Assembly: GCF_003463825.1 (NCBI RefSeq)
Contig: NZ_QSDY01000041.1
Location: forward strand, 1-16,532
DNA: 16,532 bases
DNA from: Veillonella sp. AM51-8BH
GTDB taxonomy: Bacteria > Bacillota > Negativicutes > Veillonellales > Veillonellaceae
Direction of reading: 5' to 3'
A program made the translations under genes and the position numbers. Shown here in pieces: positions 8,066-13,492 of the stretch (position 1 is the first letter of the stretch; each line of letters starts with the position of its first letter). Under the pieces are notes generated by a model. It did no database searches, had not been told where the DNA came from, and saw nothing but the letters and a program-made list of their open reading frames with translations.

Positions 8066-8479
8066 CTAGGGACGATCGCTAAAAATACAATCGGCGCGCA
8101 AGATAATGTTTGCATACGGAGATGCTTCACCAGTTCTAATAATGCATTTGCATTGTTTTGTGGCCTCTTTGAAAGCTTCATGGCTTGTTTCAATCCATTC
8201 GTATTGATCGGATGGGAATGTAGACTCCAAGAAGTCGTAAGCCTTAGGATTATTTTCTTTAATTTCTCCTGCTACATGAACTGCTTCGGATTTCATATGC
8301 TTAGCAATGATGGATACTACTTGCTCAAAGCTTGGTACACCGAAATCTAAAGCTAAGTCGATTTTTTGAACCCCTTCAGGTACTGGCAAGCCACAGTCTG
8401 AGATACAAATGGTATCTGTGTGACCAAGGTCGGCAAGAACCTTAGCAATATGGCTATTTAAAATGCCGTGTCGTTGCAT
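8066..8479 (-). CDS. rbsD: D-ribose pyranase RbsD
   Basis: Converts the beta-pyranose form of ribose to the furanose form, the substrate of ribokinase. The 137-residue protein begins MQRHGILNSHIAKVLADLGH, with catalytic His20 in LGHTD and the following DCGLPVP segment of the family. The C-terminal ASPYANIILRADCIF is also typical. An in-frame ATG 51 bases upstream (8530) gives an unrelated 17-residue extension. ATG 8479 is chosen because AGGAG lies 6 bases before it and the family begins at this residue. The gene sits between rbsK (83 bases upstream) and rbsA. Confidence 0.93.
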   Translation of the reverse strand: MQRHGILNSHIAKVLADLGHTDTICISDCGLPVPEGVQKIDLALDFGVPSFEQVVSIIAKHMKSEAVHVAGEIKENNPKAYDFLESTFPSDQYEWIETSHEAFKEATKQCKCIIRTGEASPYANIILRADCIFSDRP

Positions 8480-8502
8480 AGTAAACTCCTTTTTGTATAT
8501 CA

Positions 8503-8530
8503 ATGAATACGGCTTTAATACCGTACTCAT
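8503..8530 (-). repeat. Hairpin in the rbsK-rbsD intercistronic gap
   Basis: On the minus-strand RNA, ATGAGTACGG pairs with CCGTATTCAT (10 bp, one G-U) around an 8-base loop, 23 bases before the rbsD start. No U-run follows. It may set relative expression of rbsK and the genes downstream, for example by blocking exonuclease decay. Confidence 0.5.
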
Positions 8531-8562
8531 TACATTTCTTTGTTATATAGAGGGCAGATGTA

Positions 8563-9450
8563 TTAGTGTTCTGCCAAGAATGCAGCGACCTCGTCCTTTG
8601 TAGGCATGCCGCCTTGGGCACCCAAGCGTTGGATGGAGAGGGCTGCGGCCGCGTTACCGTAGTGCAATGCATCGGCTAAGCTTTTACCATTAACAATCGC
8701 TGTAGCAAAGGCACCGTTGAAGGTGTCGCCTGCGCCAGTAGTATCGACTGGTTCAACCTTGAAGCCAGATACGGTGTGGATTTTACCGTTGTCAGCGTAG
8801 CCTACGCCTTTACTGCCAAGGGTAACGATGATTTTATTTTCGTTAGCTAACAATGTTTCCTCAGTAGATTGATTAGGGTAGAGGGCAGATAGCTCATGCT
8901 CATTTGGCGTAATATAGGTTGCCAATTCTAACCACTCTGGATTTAAATCCGCCGCTGGAGCTGGATTTAAGAGGACTTTTACATTCGCCTCGTGACAACG
9001 ACGAAGGATGTATTCGATGGTTGGAATAGGAATTTCGTTTTGCACCATTACGAGATCCGCTTGCTCGATAGCAGACCAAGCATTATCTACAACAGATTGA
9101 TCCACCTTAGCATTAGCACCTGCAATAACGATGATGCTGTTATCCCCTTCAGCCAATGTAATGTGGGCTGTACCTGTTGTAGTATTCGGTACGGTAACGA
9201 TGTAATCTGTATTGATGAAATTTTCTTTTAGATTATCTAAAATCATTTGGCCGTATGCATCTTCGCCGATACAACCAACCATAGTCACCTCTGCGCCTAG
9301 GCGAGCAGCGGCTACTGCTTGGTTTGCACCTTTACCGCCGTGAGCGATGTGCAATTCGTTGCCCATGATTGTTTCACCTGCAGTAGGGCGTTTGTCCGCT
9401 AGGACTACAATATCCATGTTGCAACTGCCTATAACAACAATGCGATTCAT
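8563..9450 (-). CDS. rbsK: Ribokinase RbsK
   Basis: Phosphorylates D-ribose to ribose 5-phosphate with ATP; PfkB family. At 295 residues it is near the usual size. The first family signature is HGGKGANQAVAAARLG (37-52), which follows NMDIVV at 11-16. The second is DTTGAGDTFNGAFA, with the anion hole GAG and catalytic base Asp242. The LNPAP segment (161-165) and KGVGY near 214-218 also fit. It is the first gene of rbsKDACB, so kinase and pyranase precede the transporter. The order matches the Bacillus rbsRKDACB arrangement without the repressor. Upstream is a 415-base gap with a probable promoter and operator. Ribosome binding site AAGGAG is 6 bases before ATG. Confidence 0.95.
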   Translation of the reverse strand: MNRIVVIGSCNMDIVVLADKRPTAGETIMGNELHIAHGGKGANQAVAAARLGAEVTMVGCIGEDAYGQMILDNLKENFINTDYIVTVPNTTTGTAHITLAEGDNSIIVIAGANAKVDQSVVDNAWSAIEQADLVMVQNEIPIPTIEYILRRCHEANVKVLLNPAPAADLNPEWLELATYITPNEHELSALYPNQSTEETLLANENKIIVTLGSKGVGYADNGKIHTVSGFKVEPVDTTGAGDTFNGAFATAIVNGKSLADALHYGNAAAALSIQRLGAQGGMPTKDEVAAFLAEH

Positions 9451-9507
9451 AATAACTCCTTAATCAGCCTCATCCCTAAGTGGGACTAATAATGGATATC
9501 GTTAATT

Positions 9508-9547
9508 TTTATACATGAATTTCGCGACATTTCATGCAGAGAAATGT
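9508..9547 (-). promoter_or_regulatory. Probable promoter and operator of the rbs operon
   Basis: On the minus strand a -10 TATAAA (9513-9508) follows an ATGAAA -35 (4 of 6 matches to consensus) with a 16-base spacer, placing the start about 50 bases before rbsK. The dyad CATGAA-N11-TTCATG (9514-9536) covers the spacer and contains a near-central TCGCGA; its position suits a repressor such as a LacI-type RbsR. A second hairpin, ACATTTC (9527-9533) with GAAATGT (9541-9547), overlaps it. No repressor gene is present in the window. Confidence 0.45.
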
Positions 9548-9668
9548 ATATATAAATAGTATCGATAACCGCATAGGCGTTTACTTTCACATATCTATTA
9601 GTATAACTTAATCATTTATTAGTATAGCCTAAATGCAGAACTTTATCTATATAAATAACTATAAAATA

Positions 9669-9742
9669 TGGGTATAAGAAAAGGTATACCCAAAACCTGT
9701 GTTACATGAGTAAAAATGTACCGATTAGATTTTGGATATACC
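9669..9742 (-). terminator. Probable terminator of the NAD(P)-binding gene, with nested inverted repeats
   Basis: Read on the minus strand, GGTATATCCAAAA (9742-9730) pairs with TTTTGGGTATACC (9695-9683), 12 of 13 positions. A small TACAT/ATGTA hairpin (9703-9720) lies in the loop, and TTTTCTT follows, as in an intrinsic terminator. A competing 8-bp hairpin uses GGTATAC sequence again: TGGGTATA (9669-9676) with TATACCCA (9685-9692). The two structures exclude each other. The distance of about 120 bases from the stop at 9866 is long. Confidence 0.45.
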
Positions 9743-9865
9743 TTATATTAAAAATTAATAGACTATACTATTTATATTTTTTCTAACATTTTGTCTATGC
9801 TATCAAAGGTTTCTTTTACCTATATTCATAGTCTGTTTGGCCTTTGTTCTTAATATAGTTATATA

Positions 9866-10522
9866 TTAATGAAAGCTTGGTTTGTCGTAGTGTGTACCTG
9901 GTTCGCCAATACCGATGCTTGCGCGGTGGAATGGAGTTTCATCATCTACATGCAAGATGTCGAAGATGGCTTTTACTACAGCTTCTCGTGTAACTTGGGC
10001 ATCGTTAAATTGAACGCCTTCAGGGATGAGTTCATAATTTGTGTTTTCTGGATCATTGTAGAGCCATGTGAGTCGCAAGATTGTGTAGTTTAAGTTGGAT
10101 TCGCGCAACACATTGCGTGCTTGGCGTTCGCCTTGTACATAGCTAATCGGTAAGTTGTCGAAGGTCCATTTTTCAAGTGCTGCTGGGAATTCACCAGAGA
10201 GACCAGCCATGGAAAGGCCGATAACGCGGCGTACATTTTTGCGGCTCAATGCTTTCACGATGGATGCCATATCACTGCCAGACTCCATAGCGCCTACAAA
10301 TACGATCTCTGCATTTGTTACAGCTTGCTCTAATTTTGCAGGATTTTGGAAGGAGCCCTCGATGACAGTAACTCGTTCATGCTCTAAAATTTCTGGATGT
10401 AAACGAGTACTCAATTGGCGACCATATAATGTAAGGTGCATATCTGTATATGTTAATAATGTAGCAGTCAACTTTTGTGCAATTTGGCCAGCGGCCCCTA
10501 AAATTGTAATATATTTGTACAT
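9866..10522 (-). CDS. NAD(P)-binding atypical short-chain dehydrogenase / NmrA-like protein
   Basis: A 218-residue single-domain Rossmann protein. The N-terminal nucleotide-binding loop is ITILGAAGQIAQKL (5-18), a GxxGxxA version of the GxxGxxG motif. Next come LYGRQ, whose Arg could contact the NADP phosphate, and EGSFQNPAKLEQAV and AEIVFVGAMESGSD, as in NmrA-like and NAD(P)H-binding SDR proteins. VIGLSMAGLSGE and the YVQGERQARNVLRESNLNYT segment match the family's central and C-terminal parts. Substrate is unknown; relatives include redox sensors and flavin or quinone reductases. It has its own extended -10 promoter and an AGGAGG ribosome binding site 5 bases before ATG, and lies divergent to the antitoxin RNA promoter. 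I see no functional link to the ribose operon. Confidence 0.85.
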   Translation of the reverse strand: MYKYITILGAAGQIAQKLTATLLTYTDMHLTLYGRQLSTRLHPEILEHERVTVIEGSFQNPAKLEQAVTNAEIVFVGAMESGSDMASIVKALSRKNVRRVIGLSMAGLSGEFPAALEKWTFDNLPISYVQGERQARNVLRESNLNYTILRLTWLYNDPENTNYELIPEGVQFNDAQVTREAVVKAIFDILHVDDETPFHRASIGIGEPGTHYDKPSFH

Positions 10523-10560
10523 ATAGACCTCCTATGTCCCGGGCATAAGTATTTATATGC

Positions 10561-10569
10561 ATTATATCA
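10561..10569 (-). promoter_or_regulatory. Extended -10 promoter of the NAD(P)-binding gene
   Basis: On the minus strand TGATATAAT (10569-10561) is a TGn extended -10 with perfect TATAAT, 39 bases before ATG 10522. No good -35 is seen. The leader holds a small hairpin around CCCGGG (10537-10542). Confidence 0.55.
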
Positions 10570-10656
10570 CAACTATATGACGAGAAAGTGAGAATAGAAA
10601 TTTAATTATGATAGTAAAAGTTAGTTTTCTCAGCTGTAAAATAAAAGTAGATGTGG

Positions 10657-10662
10657 TATAAT
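10657..10662 (+). promoter_or_regulatory. Promoter of the antisense (antitoxin) RNA
   Basis: Consensus TATAAT on the plus strand, with a weak TGTAAA -35 at 10635-10640 (16-base spacer). Transcription would start near 10669. No open frame with a ribosome binding site follows, which fits a non-coding product. Confidence 0.55.
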
Positions 10663-10665
10663 ACA

Positions 10666-10707
10666 AAACAAGAAGAGCCAATTAACGTTCTGGAATGCGT
10701 TAGGCTC
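10666..10707 (-). terminator. Terminator of the toxin mRNA
   Basis: On the minus strand GAGCC (10707-10703) pairs with GGCTC (10679-10675), with inner AACG/CGTT and TTC/GAA pairings, and a TTCTTGTTTT tail. The same sequence forms the 5' stem of the plus-strand RNA. Confidence 0.55.
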
Positions 10708-10778
10708 ATCTCCTGAGAAAACGAAAATGAGAAATGGCCTAACGTCCCGTTTTGGGGTGTTAGGTCATTCTTATTTTA
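10669..10778 (+). ncRNA. Candidate type I antitoxin RNA, antisense to the toxin mRNA 3' half
   Basis: A transcript of about 110 bases is bounded by TATAAT at 10657-10662 and a plus-strand terminator at 10736-10778. It overlaps the 3' end of the toxin gene, including its stop codon (10773-10771) and the whole toxin 3' untranslated region, and so resembles the 3'-overlapping RatA/TxpA and SR4/BsrG pairs of Bacillus. The terminator stem uses G-T pairs that on the other strand would be A-C mismatches, so it is built for this strand. The 5' part folds through GAGCC (10675-10679) with GGCTC (10703-10707). Existence of the RNA is inferred, not shown. Confidence 0.6.
10736..10778 (+). terminator. Terminator of the antisense RNA, strand-specific
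   Basis: The 13-bp stem of 10736-10748 with 10754-10766 has loop GTTTT and is followed by ATTCTTATTTTA. Three of its pairs are G-T, which are stable only in plus-strand RNA. Confidence 0.65.
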
Positions 10779-10839
10779 CAATAAGAACGACTAATGTTGC
10801 GAACGCAATCATTAATGATATGGCTTCAAATACAGTCAT
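10771..10839 (-). CDS. Holin-like type I toxin peptide (22 aa)
   Basis: A 22-codon gene missed by usual length cut-offs. The peptide starts MTVFEAISLMIAFATLVV and ends IVK: a short acidic N-terminus, one transmembrane helix and a terminal Lys. This matches the pattern of the short 'putative holin-like toxin' family of Firmicutes (xxFEAxxLMIxFxTLxxxI), related in style to TxpA/BsrG membrane toxins, which insert in the membrane and depolarise it. It has an excellent ribosome binding site (AAAGGAGA, 7 bases before ATG), hidden in a perfect 9-bp hairpin. An antisense RNA overlaps its 3' end. The peptide is shorter than many members, which extend past the helix. Family membership is recognised from pattern; toxicity is inferred. 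Confidence 0.75.
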   Translation of the reverse strand: MTVFEAISLMIAFATLVVLIVK

Positions 10840-10844
10840 ATCAC

Positions 10845-10872
10845 CATCTCCTTTCAATGTACGAAGGAGATG
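10845..10872 (-). promoter_or_regulatory. Hairpin hiding the toxin ribosome binding site
   Basis: In the minus-strand leader CATCTCCTT (10872-10864) pairs perfectly with AAGGAGATG (10853-10845) around a 10-base loop. The second arm contains the Shine-Dalgarno sequence, so translation of the toxin would be blocked when the hairpin is closed. Such sequestration is a usual feature of type I toxin mRNAs. Confidence 0.75.
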
Positions 10873-10919
10873 AACCAACACACGTTAATTGGCTCCTATT
10901 AGTATCGTATATTAGTTAT

Positions 10920-10947
10920 ATTATAAAGAAAAGTGACTAATAGTCAC
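10920..10947 (-). promoter_or_regulatory. Promoter of the toxin mRNA
   Basis: On the minus strand TATAAT (10925-10920) lies 16 bases after GTGACT (10947-10942, 4 of 6 matches to TTGACA). The start would be near 10913, giving a leader of about 74 bases and an mRNA of about 245 bases. The -35 lies inside the palindrome at 10937-10962. Confidence 0.6.
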
Positions 10948-10962
10948 CTAGGTGACTATTAG
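10937..10962. promoter_or_regulatory. 26-bp perfect palindrome, probable operator
   Basis: CTAATAGTCACCT (10937-10949) is followed directly by its exact reverse complement (10950-10962). A second dyad overlaps it, GTGACTA (10933-10939) with TAGTCAC (10941-10947), so the half-site GTGACTA occurs three times in 26 bases. It covers the -35 of the toxin promoter and lies 46 bases upstream of the transporter promoter on the other strand. No T-run follows, so it is not a terminator. The binding protein is unknown. Confidence 0.7.
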
Positions 10963-11007
10963 AGTCATTAGTAAAAAGAGTTAGCACGTGCAAAAGTCCT
11001 CGAAGAA

Positions 11008-11016
11008 TGATAAAAT
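11008..11016 (+). promoter_or_regulatory. Extended -10 promoter of the ECF transporter operon
   Basis: TGATAAAAT is a TGn extended -10 (TAAAAT, 11011-11016), 37 bases before ATG 11053. GTGCAA at 10988-10993, 17 bases upstream, is a weak -35 and overlaps the palindrome GCACGTGC (10984-10991). Confidence 0.45.
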
Positions 11017-11052
11017 ATAGATTATATATTCATTTTTAGAAAAGAGGCTATT

Positions 11053-12678
11053 ATGGAACGGATTCAAGATCTTGTGTACACGCATGTGCAGGGTGGCCAG
11101 TTTAGATGGGTTACTGTCAGCACATTGATGCTCGCATTGGGCACGATATTGCATTTGGTGAGCCCTAGTGTGGCTGGGGTAACGCCGAACTGGACAATTG
11201 CTACGTACTGCGTAGCTATTTTATTGACACGTCCTAGTTTAAGTCAAACATTGGGGATTGGCCTTGTAGCTGCCCTTATCAATGTTTTGACATCTAAGTC
11301 AGCATTCCCTTATGGTAACTTGTTGTCTGAACCAGGTGGTGCGTTGACAGCGGCTCTCGTGACACGTGCGATGTTGTCTATGAAGTTCCGTAAAATCGCA
11401 GGTTTCGATTTGACGCCAATCCTATCTGGCTTTTTAGCGACTGTTGTATCTGGCGGTATCTTCGTTACCATTTTGTGGAAAGTATTGGGCTTACCAGACA
11501 ATGTATATATGTATGGTATGTGGCCGATGGTTCTTATCGTAGGCGCTTTGAACGGTGCCATTACGCCAATCTTGTACATTCCGGCGCAACGTCTATTCTC
11601 TAAACGCGGTATGTTGCCAAGTACAGATCAATTGACATCTGACCATAGTCATATGACGATCTTGCCTGAGCGCCAAGCTAAGATTTCCATTGAACACGTA
11701 AATTATTACCATCCAAAGGCGACGACACCATCTCTTGAAAACATCAATCTCGACGTACATGATGGGGACTTCCTCGTTGTGACTGGTCCTGCCGGTTGTG
11801 GTAAAAGTACCCTTTGCATGGCCATGGTAGGGGCTGTGCCTAAATTCTATGGCGGCCGTCTTGAAGGCATGGTCTTTGTAGATGGCAAAGCGACTACGCA
11901 AATGGAAATTCCAGAGCTGGCGAACCATATCGGTGTAGTTTTGGCTGATTACGATACACAACTCGTAACGATGACAGTTCGTGAAGAAGTGGCCTTTGCC
12001 ATGGAAAATCGCGGTTATGACCGTGAAACTATTAAAGCTCGTTCTGAAGAGGTGTTTGCACAAGTTGGTCTTATCGGCTTAGAAGATCGCAAAATTACTA
12101 GTCTATCCGGTGGTCAACGCCAACGTTTGGCGATTGCTTCCGTATTGGCTACGAACCCAACTGTTCTTGTTCTTGATGAACCAACGAGCTCCCTCGACCC
12201 AGATGGGACTGCCGAATTATATCGCCTCGTAGGTGATTTGAATAAGAAACACGGTATTACCGTTGTCGTTATCGACCATGACTTACACGCTGTATTGCCG
12301 TATGCAAACCGCATGGCTCTCATGGTGGATGGCTCTATTGCATGTGATGACGATGTACCAACTACGCTTCGTTACATGTACGAACACAATATTCACGTAG
12401 ATGCGTTGCCATCCGTGTTCACCACGTATATGGAACTTGAACAAGCGGGGTTCCACAGCGATGAGCCTTGGCTTAGCATCGAGTCTGCTATCAAGGGCTT
12501 GCACCAAATTGAAATGGCTCACGCCATCCAAACTGAGGTGCATGGTGAAAGCAACTCTAGAGTGAATCAATCTAAAACAGTAGAAAATTCTACTAATCAA
12601 TCTAATACAGTAGTTAATAAACAACCAATTCAACGCGTTGATGATGTACAAGGAAAGGACGGTGGCGCTCATGCTTAA
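11053..12678 (+). CDS. ECF transporter fusion: S-component-like membrane domain plus EcfA-type ATPase
   Basis: A 541-residue fusion. Residues 17-185 are a membrane domain of about six helices (VSTLMLALGTILHLVSPSV, TPNWTIATYCVAILLT and ILSGFLATVVSGGIF), resembling ECF substrate-specificity components, closest in my reading to TrpP-like proteins. Residues 210-450 are an ATPase: Walker A GPAGCGKS (245-252), signature LSGGQ (351-355), Walker B VLVLDEP with Glu376, switch His409. The Q-loop glutamine is replaced by Ala298 (GVVLADYDTQ). Residues 495-541 are a polar, low-complexity tail rich in N, Q, S and T. Downstream are a second ATPase, overlapping by 8 bases, and EcfT, so the operon encodes a dedicated group I ECF importer. 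Substrate is not determined; a tryptophan-like compound is a guess from the S-domain resemblance. Confidence 0.85.
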   Translation: MERIQDLVYTHVQGGQFRWVTVSTLMLALGTILHLVSPSVAGVTPNWTIATYCVAILLTRPSLSQTLGIGLVAALINVLTSKSAFPYGNLLSEPGGALTAALVTRAMLSMKFRKIAGFDLTPILSGFLATVVSGGIFVTILWKVLGLPDNVYMYGMWPMVLIVGALNGAITPILYIPAQRLFSKRGMLPSTDQLTSDHSHMTILPERQAKISIEHVNYYHPKATTPSLENINLDVHDGDFLVVTGPAGCGKSTLCMAMVGAVPKFYGGRLEGMVFVDGKATTQMEIPELANHIGVVLADYDTQLVTMTVREEVAFAMENRGYDRETIKARSEEVFAQVGLIGLEDRKITSLSGGQRQRLAIASVLATNPTVLVLDEPTSSLDPDGTAELYRLVGDLNKKHGITVVVIDHDLHAVLPYANRMALMVDGSIACDDDVPTTLRYMYEHNIHVDALPSVFTTYMELEQAGFHSDEPWLSIESAIKGLHQIEMAHAIQTEVHGESNSRVNQSKTVENSTNQSNTVVNKQPIQRVDDVQGKDGGAHA

Positions 12679-13483
12679 GGTTGAAAATATCCGCTTTGGC
12701 TATGTGCCATCTGTAGACATCTTCCGTGATGTAACTTTCACCATCGAAGGGGGCGAATATATTGCCATTGGTGGTCGCAATGGTTGTGGTAAAACGACTA
12801 TCACTCGTTTGCTCGTTGGTCTTGAAAAGGCGAGCGAAGGCCGCATGTACTATAACGGCACGGATATTACGGCTATGCCACCATCTAAACGGGGTCAATT
12901 TATTGGTTATGTATTCCAACAACCAGATCGCCAAATGTTCAGACCAACAGTAGCCACAGAGGTTGCTTTCGGTCCTGAATCACTAGGTCGCAGTAAATCC
13001 GAAGTGAAAGAAATCGTTGATGAAGTGTTGGAGCGTACCGGTATCGCTCACTTACGTGAAGCCTATCCTCCAACATTGCGCCGTGGTGAAAAGCAACGCG
13101 TCGCTATCGCATCTGCGCTAGCAATGCAATCTAAAATCCTCATCCTCGACGAACCAACAAGTGGTCAAGATGGTAAGGAAACTAAAGAGTTGTTAGCTCT
13201 ATTGCGTCAACTTAATCAAGAAGGCATTACAATCCTTCTCATTACACATGATATGGAAATTATGGCTAGCGAATGTAGCCGTGCACTCATCATGGGTAAC
13301 CAAACCGTTGCCTTTGATGGTAGTCCAGAGGAATTATTCAAGAAATCTACGGACGAATTGCAAGACCTAGGCCTTACAAAACCGCCAAGTGTGGAACTTT
13401 CACTAGCGGTACCATCCCTTGGTTATTGCAAATCCATGGATGAATTGAAATCTAAGTTAGTGGCTCAGTTGGGCAGAAAGTAG
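12671..13483 (+). CDS. Energy-coupling factor transporter ATPase, second subunit, degenerate signature
   Basis: A 270-residue ABC ATPase pairing with the ATPase domain of the upstream fusion. It has Walker A GRNGCGKT (35-42), Q-loop YVFQQPDRQ with Gln83, Walker B ILILDEP with Glu161, and switch His193 in LLITHDME. The signature is LRRGE (136-140) in place of LSGGQ. Because each ATP site uses the Walker A of one subunit and the signature of the other, one of the two sites should be impaired. Upstream in-frame ATGs from 12638 exist, but the family begins at MLKVENIRFGY, and this ATG lies inside the end of the fusion gene (ATGCTTAA overlap), indicating coupled translation. The C-terminal 60 residues are a regulatory-type extension of EcfA proteins. 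Confidence 0.92.
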   Translation: MLKVENIRFGYVPSVDIFRDVTFTIEGGEYIAIGGRNGCGKTTITRLLVGLEKASEGRMYYNGTDITAMPPSKRGQFIGYVFQQPDRQMFRPTVATEVAFGPESLGRSKSEVKEIVDEVLERTGIAHLREAYPPTLRRGEKQRVAIASALAMQSKILILDEPTSGQDGKETKELLALLRQLNQEGITILLITHDMEIMASECSRALIMGNQTVAFDGSPEELFKKSTDELQDLGLTKPPSVELSLAVPSLGYCKSMDELKSKLVAQLGRK

Positions 13484-13492
13484 GAGGGACAT

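Larger units (their letters stand above)
9451..9865. other. Intergenic region between rbsK and the NAD(P)-binding gene
   Basis: I see no credible gene in these 415 AT-rich bases. The half next to rbsK holds the rbs promoter and operator. The middle (9669-9742) holds nested inverted repeats, listed separately as a probable terminator. The half next to 9866 has only weak dyads (AGACTAT 9760-9766 with ATAGTCT 9828-9834). Confidence 0.6.
10675..10895. repeat. 14-bp perfect inverted repeat at the ends of the toxin transcript
   Basis: GAGCCAATTAACGT at 10675-10688 is the exact reverse complement of ACGTTAATTGGCTC at 10882-10895, 193 bases apart. In the toxin mRNA the two arms lie near the 5' and 3' ends and could pair to close the molecule, as in fold-back-inhibited type I toxin mRNAs. 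As DNA they could instead be terminal repeats of a tiny element, but no flanking target duplication is visible. Confidence 0.8.

Noticed and set aside
8480..8530. Longer RbsD starting at 8530 (17 extra residues)
   Set aside because: The extension lies in an intercistronic hairpin and is foreign to the family; ATG 8479 has a good ribosome binding site and puts the catalytic residue at His20.
10675..10895. 14-bp inverted repeat as the ends of a miniature transposable element
   Set aside because: No target duplication outside the repeats (left flank ACAAGAA, right flank CTATTAG), and the arms coincide with the predicted ends of the toxin transcript. Not fully excluded.
10937..10962. Palindrome as a bidirectional terminator
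   Set aside because: No T-run on either side, and it sits at promoters rather than after genes.
10963..11052. T-box or other riboswitch before the ECF fusion gene
   Set aside because: Leader from the predicted start (about 11023) to ATG is only about 30 bases, too short for a known riboswitch; no specifier or T-box sequence seen.
12638..12670. Upstream start for the second ECF ATPase at 12638
   Set aside because: Adds MMMYKERTVAL, absent from the family; MLKVEN at 12671 is the normal N-terminus with an 8-base overlap to the previous gene.
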